64,000 nucleotides of DNA from Tenodera sinensis (lineage: Eukaryota; Arthropoda; Insecta; Mantodea; Mantidae). Numbering within the stretch: position 1 is the stretch's first letter; the number at the start of each line of letters is the position of its first letter. The stretch covers positions 98,040,034-98,104,033 of the forward strand of contig CM060963.1 in assembly GCA_030765045.1 (NCBI GenBank), read 5' to 3'. This document shows positions 22,133-34,279 of the stretch, piece after piece. The notes beneath the pieces are model-generated. The model was not told where the DNA came from. It was given only the letters and a program-made list of their open reading frames with translations, and searched no databases. A program made the position numbers and the translations under genes.

Positions 22133-22972
22133 CAGTTGAACCTGATTTATGCATATATAAAGGAAAAGAGGGAAGATCACTTATAACTCAGAATTACTTA
22201 GAAATGAGATTTTGATAATGCATTTAATTTTGTTTAAAGAACAAGCAATATAGTGAGCCTTACATGTGAAAAATTTTACAAATAACAAAGGATGTATGCA
22301 TGGATGCATGAGGAAACCATTATATTGAACTTGATCCTGCATTAAAAAAATTCTATTAATTTGGCTTGCTTTACTTTTTTTCCATTAAGTGCATACACCT
22401 CATTTTGTTACTGATGACTGTACATAGTGTGGCATAAGCAATTCCTAAGTTTGAAACAATTTTGGTTTTAGTTTTGTGTGCATTAAGTTCTACCTCTTGT
22501 ATGAATTTTTTTACTTTCTGATCTAGTGTGTATAATTTCCTCTTTCTATTCTCCTTGGGTGACTAAAAGCAATTGAGAACTGAATGACAAAACTGCTGTT
22601 AATCATTAAACACCAGATACTGAAAATTTGTATCTGTACTTCTTGTTTGTTGCTAAGACACTGTCGTGCCAAAAGCCACCTCCAGCAAATATCTTTGCCT
22701 TTTGTTTCCATGACTGAAAGCCGCCTGCTCAGCTTCCATATTTTTCAATAGAGATAAGGAAAACATGCCTTAAGATAGCATATGCTGTATCTCACTACAA
22801 TTATGCAAAATTCAGTTGCATTTCACAAAAATTTAATATGTATAACAGCGAATTACGTATAAATAAGGTTCCATTAACATGTTTCTAAATAACATTTTGC
22901 TGGGACCTACAAAAATTTATGGATAAATACGAATTACTTAGAACTAGGTTACATATAAAGCAGGTTCAATTG
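22133..22972 (-). mobile_element. pogo/Tigger-like element with TA target duplication
   Basis: The ends are CAGTTGAACCTGATTTAT and its inverse (minus-strand CAATTGAACCTGCTTTAT), each next to TA (22131-22132 and 22973-22974). Inside, the minus strand near 22550-22370 reads KRKLYTLDQKVKKFIQEV, then KTKIVSNLGIAYATLCTVI. This matches the CENP-B-type N-terminal helix-turn-helix of pogo/Tigger transposases. The DDE catalytic domain is absent, so this is an 840-bp internally deleted, non-autonomous copy. Confidence 0.7.
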
Positions 22973-23262
22973 TATTAGTATAGCATATATTTTTAAGCAA
23001 TTCTTTTGTAACAGTTTTTGGTGGAATAGTTCAAAAGTGTACCTCTAAAATAAATTAGAACTAAAGCTGTAGCAAAATTAATCAGTCAATTGATTTGTTT
23101 TTGTATCTATCATTAAACAAATAAGTAATTAAACAGTGGGAAAAATAGATAGATTGACAAAGTGAGTTAGTTTCAACAACAGTTGCAGACTAATGAGCTG
23201 TAAAATCTGTACAAATAAACTGTTTTGCTATCTAAGTATTTTAGTTAATTGAAGTCCCTTAC

Positions 23263-23477
23263 TTTTGTTCGACCGTATCCATTCATTAGAAAATTTTCAG
23301 CATCTTGACCAGTTCTGTGGTATCGGTACCCTGGATATAGTTCATCAGACATTTCATATACCCAATCAAGAATTATTATCTTATGATAATCTTCATGATA
23401 GAGTTTTCCGTTGGGGTCATCTTCCTTTGGTGTTCTAACAATCAAATGTCCTTGTATTCCATCCAGTTTCTGTAAAC
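23263..23477 (-). CDS. Multicopper oxidase, exon c (domain 1 to 2 linker)
   Basis: This 215-nt exon has acceptor TTCAG|GTTT and donor ACAAAA|GTAAGG. Two bases complete a Gly codon from exon b, then 71 open codons follow: LQKLDGIQGHLIVRTP, EDYHKIIILDWVYEM and NFLMNGYGRTK. LQKLDGIQG directly after HSHDG, followed by LIVRTP, is the usual order in insect laccase-like proteins. It is followed by the loop that leads into the second cupredoxin domain (the LMNGYGR segment). The exon ends in phase 0 at the start of exon d. An alternative acceptor five bases inside (TTTACAG) would break the frame from exon b, so the outer one is preferred. Confidence 0.9.
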
Positions 23478-23639
23478 CTGAATAAAAGTCATTATGGTGA
23501 TATAATTTACAAAAAAATTATCAACCAAAACATTCAGTCAGTTCAGGATCGGCCAACTGAAATTTAGAAAGTAAGGCTCAATGTACCATGGAGAGGACTG
23601 CAAAGTAATTCAATTACAGTTACAGCAAATTTGAACTTA

Positions 23640-24335
23640 ATCATTATTTATTTATGCCAACAAACATACTGTTGGTAATTATTATTTATTTATGCCAACA
23701 AACTTACTGTTGGTGTTTTTAAACACACAAGCCGTGTGTGGTTTACCAGGAGAAATACGAACTGGCTTGAGAATTTAATGCCATTCTGGCAGTTTGTCAC
23801 AATAGCTCAGTGGTTAGAGCGTCCGCCCGGCAAGCGGAATGTCTGTGGTTCAAATCCCAGTTGTGGCATTGAATTTTTAAGTTCCAGTTCTACCTCTTAA
23901 AAAAATACTGTTGGTGTTTTTAAACACATACGCTGTGTGTTGGCAATATTTGAGAGTTAGAATCGGAACTGAAAAATTCAATGCCACTGCTGGGATTTGA
24001 GTCACAGACCACCCACTTATCAGGCAGATGCTCTAACCATTAAGCTACTGAACAACCTGCCAGGATCACATTAAATTTTCCAGCCGATTCATATTTTTCT
24101 CCCGAGTAAACCACAAAGGCAGTCTCACATCAGAGACAATTACCCCAATGTAAGTACTATTGTAAGTACTTGATGTCCCATGATTAAATAAACTTTAGAT
24201 GGTAATTATTATTTATTTATGACAAAAAATATACTGTTGGTGTTTTTAAACACACAAACTGTGTGTGTGTGGTTTAAATTTCAGCTGTGACACTGAATTT
24301 TCCAGTTCCAATTCTACCTTTCAAATTTCAATTTT
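23640..24335. repeat. Cluster of S1 SINE copies and an associated repeat module
   Basis: TATTTATGCCAACAAAC...ACTGTTGGTGTTTTTAAACAC recurs near 23650, 23690, 23905 and 24220. A tRNA-like S1 head lies at 23796-23868 (+), and a decayed inverted copy at 23981-24060 (B-box-like GGGATTTGAGTC). The module matches the inverted one at 8810-8870. The AT-rich GTGTTTTTAAACAC core is itself palindromic. Confidence 0.65.
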
Positions 24336-24339
24336 TTCT

Positions 24340-26860
24340 GTCCTTTAGATGAAATTATGTGACTCTATACAAATAAGAGGTGCTTAATTTCTATCTGAAA
24401 ACCAAATAGGTCCATCCATCACGTCCAGTTTTTTTTAAGAGACCCACCTTTCATATTTGTACAAAGTGGTGAGAGCACAATGTAACAGCATCAATTATTT
24501 AAAACATATACACTAAAAATGATTGTTTTGACCATTGTTGCTTGTAGGCATGTGGTGGAATGTCCCCGAGAAAAGACCAAAAATATTCAGCTAGTATATG
24601 TCATCCATTATCTATTTTCAGACAAGTAATATCTTGGTAGAAACTTTTCCCCTGCTTATCACTAAACTATGTCAAGGTTTTAAGGAAGGAAAGGTAGATG
24701 TGAGCTTAAAATACATAGTTTTTAAGACATATTATAGCCTATAAAATGGAAGTGCTTTACCACATCATGAACAAGATCTTCTTAGTTTTAAGCATTCTCA
24801 TTTTAAAGGAAGCATGGATCTATTGATTTAAATGCCCACTACACTAATTTTTCTCTATCTGACATGTAATTAAACAAAACTTAATGTACAATGGTGGAAG
24901 AAAAACACTTGGATTCACGAGTGATATATGATATGTATTTGCTGCAAGGAACGTAAGTTTCTCTTGGAGGTCACTGTTTATTGATGTAATGTATATTTCT
25001 AGCATGGTTATCATATTGAGGTGACTTCCTCAAAATCAACATATTTATCAGTATATTTATCTGGAGGTGAGGGCTGAAACAGGGGGATGGGCTGGCACCA
25101 ACCATTGCAGGTCAATGGATAGGTAAATTAATTACTTATATAGATCCACTTTATAGTACTGTTTTTATTTGAAGATTTAATCAAATATATTCAACATAAT
25201 AACACAAATCACATAATCAAATGGCTTGGCATCCCTTCGAATCATGCTACAGGTCCACAACTCCACATGCACGGACTATAAATTTTCATAAGTCTATATT
25301 ATTCTCTATATTTTGTGCTGCTTCACTGAATATACATTAATTCAATACATCATCACTTTGTCTTTCTCCACCACTATGAATGTTTGTCTGAAAGACACTT
25401 TATATGGATAAATCACTTAATTCTCATGGTCACTAGCTTTTCCGATGCAGAGCCAGACCAAGCCATAAAAAAAAGATAATTGAATTCTGACCTTACCAAC
25501 TATATTTACAATTTTTGATTTAAGGGGGTTTTTCTGCTGCCTCTATAACTTCATATTAAAATACTTTAGAGGGCTTACATAGAAATATTGCCTCAACTAT
25601 TAGTGCTAGCAGTTTCATTAAATATCAGTGAAACAAAGAAGGCATCACAAATTTCTTTCTTAACTCCATGTGTCATGACAGCACTCTCACTTGAATGAAG
25701 TTATTCTGAATATCAAGCGAAGTTGCAGGATAAACAGTGCACTTTCCCAAGCACTCTCATAGGGAGGTATTATATATTGTTAATTCATTTAAATATTCAA
25801 CATAATTGCCTCTGTTTGAAGATTATTCATTCTCATTGTGACCATAAAAAGCAAGTGCCTGGTTTCCTAGAAAACATACAGCATACAAAATGAGAAAGTA
25901 AGCCCTGTTTTTTTTTTATTTAATTGTTCAACTGAGAGCTAATACTGATTATTCGTGAAAATTGTATTCCTGGATTTATCCCAAACATTTTTAGTAGTTT
26001 TTCGCACATTATGTTATTACAAGAATATTTGTGTTTTTGGCTGCCTTGTAAATGTTATTTAAATCTTAACTGCTGGGATTCTAAACTAACTTTTCTTTTG
26101 AATAAAGACCAACAAAACATTTTTTCAAAGTATTACAGTACCTAGGGTTCACTCTCATAAACTCTGATGATAAGTGCCACATACATTTTTTAATCTCCAT
26201 CGTAATACTGAGTGCAGGCTTTAGAGGATCTGCTTTAATTGCATATTGCTTTTTAGTGAAATTTTAATGTTTGGAAGCTTATTAAGTTGAGTTTATTGAT
26301 CACACAACAGTTTATTTCTATTTTCATTGCTACATGGCATGGAAACAAAGTTTTGTTTGTATACTGTAGCAGTGATTCATTTCGTGACTTCATGGCTGTA
26401 AGCTGACTATATGCACCTTTGTCGCAGAATATGCACAAATCTGGACCTATGTTTGCTTTAATAGTAAGCAACCAAGTGTTCAAATCATGCTCAAAAGTAC
26501 ACAATTGAAGAGCACACATAAAAGAAACAAAACAAACTGCGAATTACTCTCTATTTACAACTATAAATGCAGTAGTGTTAGCACAATTCCTAACATGAGC
26601 TGTATAATAACATATTACATCCCATGGGTCAAGGGCACAGCACTAGTTTCCTGTGGCTGACAACAGATGCCATGTACCCAAGTTTTGTTTCAGAATATAC
26701 TGCTGCAAAGTAGTGCAAATTCAAATCGTAATATTCAGGAAAGCTAGATTTTTAGTGACATTAAAATGACTGTGAACCACAAAATTATAATTAATACCAA
26801 TTTGGCATTAGGTTTGACGAAAATTGCAGGGTATGTAATATATCTCTCACATAAAATGAC
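24340..26860. other. Long intron stretch, nothing recognised
   Basis: 2.5 kb of AT-rich sequence inside the oxidase intron. No coding similarity, tandem array or inverted structure was noticed by eye. Confidence 0.4.
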
Positions 26861-29370
26861 CCACCCCAGGGCCCTACTAAGGTAGGTATGAATTTGGTGC
26901 ACCCAGGGTCCTGAGCCACACTCTCTATTGGGTTCCTCTAAGGGGTGAGAGGGCATATGCTGAATACCCAATCAACTTTGGTCCACATATGTGTTTGACC
27001 TGTTGCCTTATATCTCCCTGAATACAGTCTGATGGATACCTTTCACGTGGATTATAGGTGTATGGCAAGATGCAAGGGGTGACTGGGTAACTATGTAATT
27101 CCCAACCCCTAGTTATCATGTAGGACTTGTGTTTGTATCTGCTGATAAAGTTCAGTCCCTGGGAGAGGCCATTGCATGAGCTAATGCACTCCTGAAGGCA
27201 ATTGGGTCCCTTCGTCTATACACTGGGACGTGAGACCCTAGGATGAGCAAGGTCCAGGCTAGGACTCTCACCCAAGCAGGGGTGGCGCCGAAGATGTGAG
27301 CATGCTATTGGAGACATTTACAATTGTAGAGGATTAATGTGTCATGGCACATAAATCTAATAAAAAATATGTGAATCTAAATGTAAAGGAAGCAGCTGAG
27401 TCAAGTGGGCCTTGCTACTTGGTAACCAGTAGGACAGAGGAAGGAAGAAATTTGCTTTAGTGCATTCATTTGTAATCCAGAAGGGTCTTGACAAAATAGC
27501 TGCCCAGTGAAAAACTGCACTAGATCGCGAAATGGTATGCTCCTGGTTGAAGCTAATTCAGCGTCCAAGCAGCCAATTTGATAGACAGCTGTCTGGTTCA
27601 AGTAGAGATGCACAGGACTCTGAGCTCCTAGCGCGGTGTGATAAACACTCGCACATTGGATGGTATGCCCAATGAGAACAACAGGGTGTGAGATGTCTGT
27701 ATATCAAGTTGAGCGGAAAGAGCGTGGCAAATATGTGCCCACATCTACCCTGTTCCTTACCTTTGACCGGGTAGATCTCCCCCAAAGGATTAAGGCAGGG
27801 TATGAGGCTATTGAGGATAGGTCATATATACCGAACCTGCTCTGCTGTTACAAGTGTCAATGCTTTGGGCACACGAGCAGTTTTTCTAATGGTGAAGCTA
27901 CCAGCATTAACTGGTAGCATGTACAGCACTTCAGTTGTGTTAACTGCAGCGTGAACATCCATCTAGTTCCCGCGAGTGCCCCCGTTTTATGGAGGAAAAG
28001 ACCATCCAAGAGATCCGGGTTAGGGAGATGGTGTCCAACTCGGAAACCCTCTATCCCGAAGATCGGTATGTATAGCTCGGTTGTAGTTAAACCGTACCGC
28101 GACGGGAAATCGTAACTCAGATTAGCGATACAAACGGGACCACATGTTTGGCCAACACTGTCGTGGCTAGCTCAAATTCAAAGCGTTTGACATCGTCGCT
28201 TAGGCTCGTGTCAATCTCTACAAGAACCATAGATGAACCTTGAACTTCAGCTGGGTCGCCTACAAAAGCGTCGACCTCTATAAATAAAGACTGTCAAGGT
28301 CGTGATATATGACGCTCCACCGAAGAAGTTCAAGACTAATTACAATAGATGCGACTTCCTGAGCGATAGTAACGACAATGCTCCCAGTAAAACTAAGGGG
28401 AAAGAAGAGTCCGAGGGCATTTCCTCGAGAATCATTTTCTGAGGAGTCTTCAGGTTTGGACCATAATCGGCGACTTTCATCTTCACCGATCATCGTTTCG
28501 AATCGGTTCGAGACTATCGTGCCGAAGTTCACTGCGAGGAAGCAGACGTCCTTGGTGGAGGACATGGACCGGGAGAACCCTGGCCACACTGCAAGAATCC
28601 CAATGGGCGGGAGGGGGGGGGGGGTGGCGAGGCAGGATGGAGCTTCGGAAAGTGGTGTTAGCCCGGCGCATGGAAGGGGGCTGAATTGAGTTGACCACCG
28701 CCTGCTTCGGACTGATGGAGAGTTGCTTTGGAGTGCTTATACCATTCAAGTGTTGGTATTGCTGTCCGGTGGTGGAGCTTGCGTGGAGTTGAGCATAGCG
28801 ACCGGAACTTAAAATTTTTCTCGGTAAGAACGAGCCTTTTGGTGTTTGCAGGAGACTGGGCTGAGTCCGCAAGATGCTTTCCAGCTGGGACGATGCGCCC
28901 TAGCGCGGTGTGACGTTATACCGGAGGAGGGGGTTCCGGCACATGCCGGCACTGTGATGCTTGTCAGAATTGATGTATCTGTGGAGTCTGTGACCTTGCG
29001 GTCTGACACTCAATCGGTCGCCGTTGGTATTCTGCTGCCAACCGTCCAGTTTGCCATTTGTAACATGTAGTGCCTCCGTCCCATGACTTCTCGCTCATCG
29101 ATGAGTTTCCCAGCTGCCAGCGCCGCTTCTGTTGGCAGGGGACTTTAATGCGCGCAACCCACTTTGGGGTTCGGGTCGCGCTTGTGCTAAGGGCGGACTC
29201 ATTGGTGGTTTCAGCCTGGCTCTCCTCGGCGCTGGAGGGCTAAATTTCTTTTAGAGTCCTTGACTGGTTTCTCGCACCTTGGTCTTGCAGTTTGTTTGCC
29301 ACAGTTGGCACTTCCCTTGCATTGGGGTGTCGTCTCTGACTTGCACTCTGATGATCGCTTTCCATGCTCT
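26860..29370 (+). pseudogene. Jockey-type non-LTR retrotransposon: ORF1 and endonuclease, 3' truncated
   Basis: A GC-richer block. Around 27395-27660 fragments of an ORF1 N-terminal region occur (GPCYLVTSRTEEGRN, VEMHRTL, DGMPNEN). At 27700-27880 an open frame encodes ERGKYVPTSTLFLTFDRVDL, RIKAGYEAIE, YIPNLLCCYKCQCFGHTS, the zinc-knuckle region of Jockey ORF1. After decayed sequence, 28850-29070 encodes the endonuclease (LGRCALARCDVIPEEGVPAH, VMLVRIDVSVESVTLRSDTQ, SVAVGILLPTVQFAICNM), then GDFNARNPLWG-like sequence near 29140 and a final HWGVVSDLHS. Frameshifts are frequent. It stops at a (TTCA)n run, so the reverse transcriptase and 3' end are missing, the opposite of normal LINE 5' truncation. 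Confidence 0.7.
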
Positions 29371-29377
29371 ATTTTCA

Positions 29378-29460
29378 TTTATTATTCATTCATTCATTCA
29401 TTCATTCATTCATTTATGTATTTATTTATTAATGCATTCATTCATTTATTTATTTATTTT
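29378..29460. repeat. (ATTC)n / (ATTT)n simple repeat
   Basis: ATTCATTCATTC run grading into TTTATTTATT, directly after the truncated Jockey element. Confidence 0.85.
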
Positions 29461-29739
29461 TGCAAACTCGTGTCTTTTTTCGGAGAAGCTACTTATGTAG
29501 ATAAACTTGAAAAGAAAAACGTTAACTTAGTTTACTTAGATTACGCTCCCATTATGTAGGACCAACACCCCATAGGACTTAAAACGTTAACTAAATATAA
29601 ATCGTTATCGCAATCGTTAGAGCCGTTTCCGAGATGCGAGAGATATGGAGATGCACATAGATAATTCTTAGCTTCATCATCATTTCTGTCTTAAGATGTC
29701 TATTGCTGAACATAGGCCTCCCCCATATACATGTAACTA

Positions 29740-30270
29740 GTTTTGAGTTTTTCGTCGATCATTTTTTCCACCATGGAGTTCAATTCTTTGGTGCCGCCAT
29801 CGACTCTAATTTACAGGACGTTAACACATTGGCCAAGGCCCTTTATCTTTCCGCCGATTTCTTACATGTCTTTCTTCACCTCGGCTAGTTGCTCGTTAAT
29901 CTTCTGCGATAACTCTATCATCATATCGGTTATTCCATTTTCATCTTTCCATTCCGGAGTTTATAGTTTCCTGTTTGACTTCCATTTTGTTTCCATTTTT
30001 ACGATTCCGAAGTTTACATTTCTCAATTCGACTTCCATCTTTGTTTCCATCGGCCGCATTCCGGAATTCATTTAATGTGCCATTATGTCCATCTTGGTTA
30101 ACAGTTGCTGTATCAACTGCTCCATATTGTTTCTCATCGCACTCATGATAGCAATTGCCACAGTTTTAATCTTTTGACTATTTATTTGTAATAAAAACAG
30201 CAGAACGACACTATGCAAAAGCACCGTTGAATAATAACAAATACCACACGAAGAAAAGTTAGCAGACAAA
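29740..30270 (-). pseudogene. Retrotransposon gag-like coiled-coil remnant
   Basis: The minus strand reads MSAMRNNMEQLIQQLLTKMD, a stop, MNSGMRPMETKMEVELRN, then ITDMMIELSQKINEQLAEVK and GTKELNSMVEKMIDEKL with several stops. The charged, heptad-like composition resembles the gag-like start at 1-469, but no motif fixes the family. Confidence 0.35.
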
Positions 30271-30420
30271 GTCGTGTGAATGTAATACGCATTTCTATTT
30301 TAATCACATAGCAAATTGTATGAATTGTTCGCTGAAAAGGGTGCAAAGAAAGAAGTGTGATTGTGTCTCGTAAAAGAAGAGTGAGGAAAGAGCACCGTGT
30401 AAATGTGATTTGTTTTGCTA
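30270..30420. repeat. Dispersed repeat unit, copy 1
   Basis: A unit containing AAATTGTATGAATTGT followed by a GTGTGATTGTGTCTCGTAAA-like segment recurs at 30650-30785 and 35275-35420. The first two flank the SINE at 30485-30645. Confidence 0.5.
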
Positions 30421-30484
30421 ACATTCTCCAACGTAGTGCCATATCGGACGATGAATGAATGAAACGGGTGAACTGATGCTCAAA

Positions 30485-30645
30485 TAAGCCCTAGCTGTTT
30501 TTAAATTACCCAACATTCGTTCTTCTCAGGATAAGGAAAAACCTCGGAAAAAACCTTATCCGGATAATTAATTCAGCCTAAGCGAGACTCGAACTCGCGA
30601 CCTCTGGGACGTGAGGCAGACACACTACCTCCACGCTACAGAGGC
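30485..30645 (-). mobile_element. tRNA-derived SINE, family S3, minus orientation
   Basis: The minus strand begins GCCTCTGTAGCGTGGAGGTA (A-box), has CGCGAGTTCGAGTCTCGC (B-box within a good T-arm) and continues into a body with the inverted run TTATCCGGATAAGG and a TTTTTTCCGAGG motif. The T-arm pairs perfectly, so the copy is fairly young. Confidence 0.75.
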
Positions 30646-30649
30646 GGAC

Positions 30650-30785
30650 GGTGAATGCAATACATTGCATTTATATTTCAATTAGAAAATTGTATGAATT
30701 GTATGTCGAAGGGCCAGTAGAGGACATGTGAATGTGTCACGTAAAGGAAAAGCGAGTAGAGAAAACCATGTGCAAGTACAGTTTG
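30650..30785. repeat. Dispersed repeat unit, copy 2
   Basis: Shares AAATTGTATGAATTGT and GTGAATGTGTCACGTAAAGG with 30270-30420 and 35275-35420. It ends at the hAT target site. Confidence 0.5.
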
Positions 30786-30792
30786 TCTAGAT

Positions 30793-33393
30793 CAGGGATG
30801 TCAAACAGCACTCCCAAACTGTGAACTTGTGACGCGTGGACTCTTGCTACCGGTCTCACCTGTGTTGTATACGAAGCTAGAAGAGTAGGGGTGAGCTGGT
30901 GCCAAACAACAACAAACAGTGGCGGCTGGTACCATGCTTCATGTTTGTACAATTTACAAATGGAAATACACTGTTGAATTAGTCACTGATCCTTTTTTAT
31001 TGTTTGTTGTTTATTGTCTTTTGGATGCTTGGCAATGTTTCCTGCTCACAAGTTTGTCAATTTCAGGTTCCATCTCCGAAGAACATAGGCGTAACACTGA
31101 CACTAAATGTCTGTCAGTAATATTAGTACGTCTGAGCGTTTTATTGTTATTCAATTTAGAAAAAAACTGTTCACAAATATATGTCGACGCAAACACTACC
31201 ATCAAACGACGCACAGATTGGCGAAGATTGGGAAATGTAGTTTCAGGTAACAGGGATGTCGAACAGCGCTACCAAGCTGTGAAATGAGCGAGTGCTTGCT
31301 TCAGTCGCAGTTGTGCTCCAACGACAGTCAGTCAGTCTGAGTGGTGTGCCCTACCTGGTTTTTTGACAAATATACTGTGGCAGTTAGTATGGACAGAGAA
31401 CGGTGTTTTCAACGTGAGTGGACTGATCAATACTTCTTTATCTTAAATGACGGCAAAGCACGTTGTTTAATATGTGGAGCAGAAATTGAATATATAAGTC
31501 ATTACAATATTAAAAGACATTTTAACTCTCAACATGCTGCAATTTATGGCCCGGACAAATTATCAGGTGTTTCTCGTGAAAAGGCTATAGAGGAATTTCA
31601 GTCAAGAGTGAATTTCGAAAATATTCCACCATCATCTTCAGGCATTAGTGGAAAACGTTTGGTTCGTGTTAGCTACAAAATCAGCAAACACATTGCGTCT
31701 GCTTCAAAACCATTCACGGATGGAGAATTTGTTAAAAGCTGTCTTATTACTGCTGCAGAAGAAATATGTCCGGAACTTGTTAATGCGTTTCAATGTATAA
31801 GTCTGTCTCGTAATACTGTTGCGGAACGTATATCAGAAATGGGAGATAACTTGGAGGAACAACTAATAGAAAGAATGAACACATTTACTTGTTATTCATT
31901 AGCTCTTGATGAGAGTACGGACCGCAAAGACACGGCACAACTGGCTATATTCATTAGGGGCGTCGATTTAGATTACAATGTTTTTGAAGATCTTCTCGAT
32001 GTTGTTTCGTTAAAAGATCGGACTCGAGGACAAGATATTTTTGATGGTGTATAAAAACTATTGCTAAATTTAAACTTCCATGGAACAAATTAGTTTGTAT
32101 AGCAACAGATGGCGCACCTTGTATGACGGGACAAGAAACAGGACTTGTAGGAAGAGTACGAAGATTTCTGACTCAAGAAGAACTCGATGCAGACAAAGTT
32201 AAATTCATTCATTGTCTTATTCATCGTGCAAACCTTTGTGCTCAGTCTGTTACTGTAAAGAATGTTATGACGGCCGTTGTAAGAATAGTCAATATTATTC
32301 GCTCACATGCTTTACGTCATCCACAGTTCCAGCAATTTCTTGAAGATGTGAACTCTGATTTTTCGGATGTTACGTATTACTGTCAAGTAAGGTGGCTTAG
32401 TCGTGGTAATATGCTGACTAGGTTCTTTAATCTTCGAAGTGAAATAAAAATATTCTTAGAAACTCACAATTTACAAACTCCAAAACTCTATAGTGAAGAC
32501 TGGATTTGTGATTTGGCGTTCTTGGCGGATTTGACTTCCTATCTCAATTCCCTTAATTTGAAATTACAAGGTAAGGACAGACTCATAATCAACATGTTTG
32601 ACGACTTGAAAGCATTTATGCAGAAGCTTGAATTGTGGATAACACAAGTTGATAATGGGGATGTGTATCACTTTCCTTGTTTGCAAAGTGTATTCAATGG
32701 TGGCTCTAAGCATTTGATACCAAACTACAAAGCATTGTTAGAGGATCTACTCAAGGAATTCAAGAACAGATTTGGAGAAGTTAACTCTATGGATCCCGAA
32801 CGGAGACTCTTCAACAACCCTTTCAATGTCCATCCTCGTGATTTCTCACATGATTTGCAATTAGAATTAATTGACTTGCAAAACAACACACCATTGCGCA
32901 ATTCAGGAAATTTAGGTGTCAAATTGTATATTTCATTACCTGAAACTAAATTCCCCAATCTTCGTCAATCTGCGCGTCGTTTGATGGTAGTGTTTGCGTC
33001 GACATATATTTGTGAACAGTTTTTCTCTAAATTGAATAACAATAAAACGCTCAGACGTACTAATATTACTGACAGACATTTAGTGTCAGTGTTACGCCTA
33101 TGTTCTTCGGAGATGGAACCTGAAATTGACAAACTTGTGAGCAGGAAACATTGCCAAGCATCCAAAAGACAATAAACAACAAACAATAAAAAAGGATCAG
33201 TGACTAATTCAACAGTGTATTTCCATTTGTAAATTGTACAAACATGAAGCATGGTACCAGCCGCCACTGTTTGTTGTTGTTTGGCACCAGCTCACCCCTA
33301 CTCTTCTAGCTTCGTATACAACACAGGTGAGACCGGTAGCAAGAGTCCACGCGTCACAAGTTCACAGTTTGGGAGTGCTGTTTGACATCCCTG
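30793..33393 (+). mobile_element. hAT element with 458-bp inverted ends and 8-bp target duplication
   Basis: The element is 2601 bp, bounded by CAGGGATGTCAAAC and its inverse. GTCTAGAT is duplicated at 30785-30792 and 33394-33401. Left arm 30793-31250 and right arm 32936-33393 have equal length (458 bp) and only about five mismatches. The left arm is an inverted copy of the 3' end, including the last part of the transposase gene and its stop. At 31251, immediately inside, a second CAGGGATGTCGAACAGC terminus occurs, which looks like the original 5' end. The duplicated-end form must have transposed as a unit, because the target duplication flanks the outer ends. Confidence 0.92.
31389..33172 (+). 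pseudogene. hAT transposase (GTF2IRD2/ZBED-like), one frameshift
   Basis: Transposase of the hAT element. The first frame (MDRERCFQREWTDQYF, from 31389) has a BED-like zinc finger (CLICGAEIEYISHYNIKRHF, then H) and the first catalytic block (YSLALDESTDRKD). It stops at 32052, where a single-base shift moves the frame. The next blocks IATDGAPCMTG and IHCLIHRANLCA (second catalytic region) continue in the other frame to 33172. The C-terminus has FASTYICEQFFSKLNNNKTL and LTD-like RTNITDRHLVSVLRL, the hAT dimerisation region. Apart from the shift it is long and open, so the element is young. An inverted partial copy of the last 67 codons lies in the left arm (31011-31214). Confidence 0.88.
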
Positions 33394-33619
33394 GTCTAGA
33401 TCGTGGTGACACTCCTTATGTGCAAGAGAGGAGAAATTAGGGAGAAGTGACTGGAGCGGTGGGGAACAAGCGAGTATGTCACAACTGGTAGTCACATACC
33501 AAGCGGTGTACGTTTACTATGTAAAGCGCGTTCCACCCTTAAAAGACAGTACACGTTAAATGGAGCGCAGTGTTGCAACATGTACTAGTTGCGAATCTTT
33601 CTCCGCGAGCGACTCGAGG

Positions 33620-34270
33620 TGGCCTGAGTCCTGTACTTAGTCCTTCAATTGCTGCTTGACGAGACGGACACTTTTAACTTTGGTATCCCTCCACGCCTTT
33701 GTTACTGTATGACCTAAATTTACAAATGGCTCGTCTGTATAAACAATTGATTTCCCCTGGTCCCTAAAACTTTTTATGTTTTTTAGATATTTATGTCGCC
33801 ATCTGATGATATCGATATCGTCTCTTTCTATTAATATGCACTTGTTACCCCTTCTTTCGTATTCGAACCCCAAATCAGAGTGGCCCTTGAGAAATTTGGT
33901 AGGGTCTCATCACTGTTGAACTGTGACAAAATTATATTCAGCGTGGGTGGAATATTTGCAAACTGTAAAGAATGAACAATTCGCCGCACTCCACCTTGCA
34001 CTATTCAATCATATTGCGTTAACCTAGCGTTTTGTGTAGTCCCGCCCTTTTTGCTTTCTTTTTCGATGGCGTTCTTAGAGGTCCTTTCATTAGTTCCTTT
34101 TTAATCATACACACTACTGCTTCTGAACATCCGATAGCCTTAGCTGTTTCTTTTACTGGCTTACACGCATTTTACTTCAAAAATAATCTAACACATTCAT
34201 AATTATTTGGCGTTCCTTACTTCTTAATTTACCAACATATCGTCTCTTCCTAGCTTCCCCCTCCATAACT
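33620..34270 (-). pseudogene. DDE transposase relic (IS630/Tc1-like, helix-turn-helix start)
   Basis: From about 34266 down, the minus strand reads MEGEARKRRYVGKLRSKERQ, IIMNVLDYF, then frameshifted VKETAKAIGCSEAVVCMIKK (helix-turn-helix) and later an open stretch with IIRWRHKYLKNIKSFRDQGK followed by SIVYTDEPFVNLGHTVTKAW. The pattern RR.YL..IR..R..G..I.Y.DE..VN.GHT is the first catalytic Asp region of a common insect DDE family. Here the usual ...DETWVN reads DEPFVN. A relic of the same type occurs at 63420-63625. Confidence 0.65.
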
Positions 34271-34279
34271 ACAAATATT

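Noticed and set aside
31011..31214. Separate minus-strand gene in the left hAT arm
   Set aside because: It is the inverted duplicate of the last 67 codons of the transposase in the right arm.
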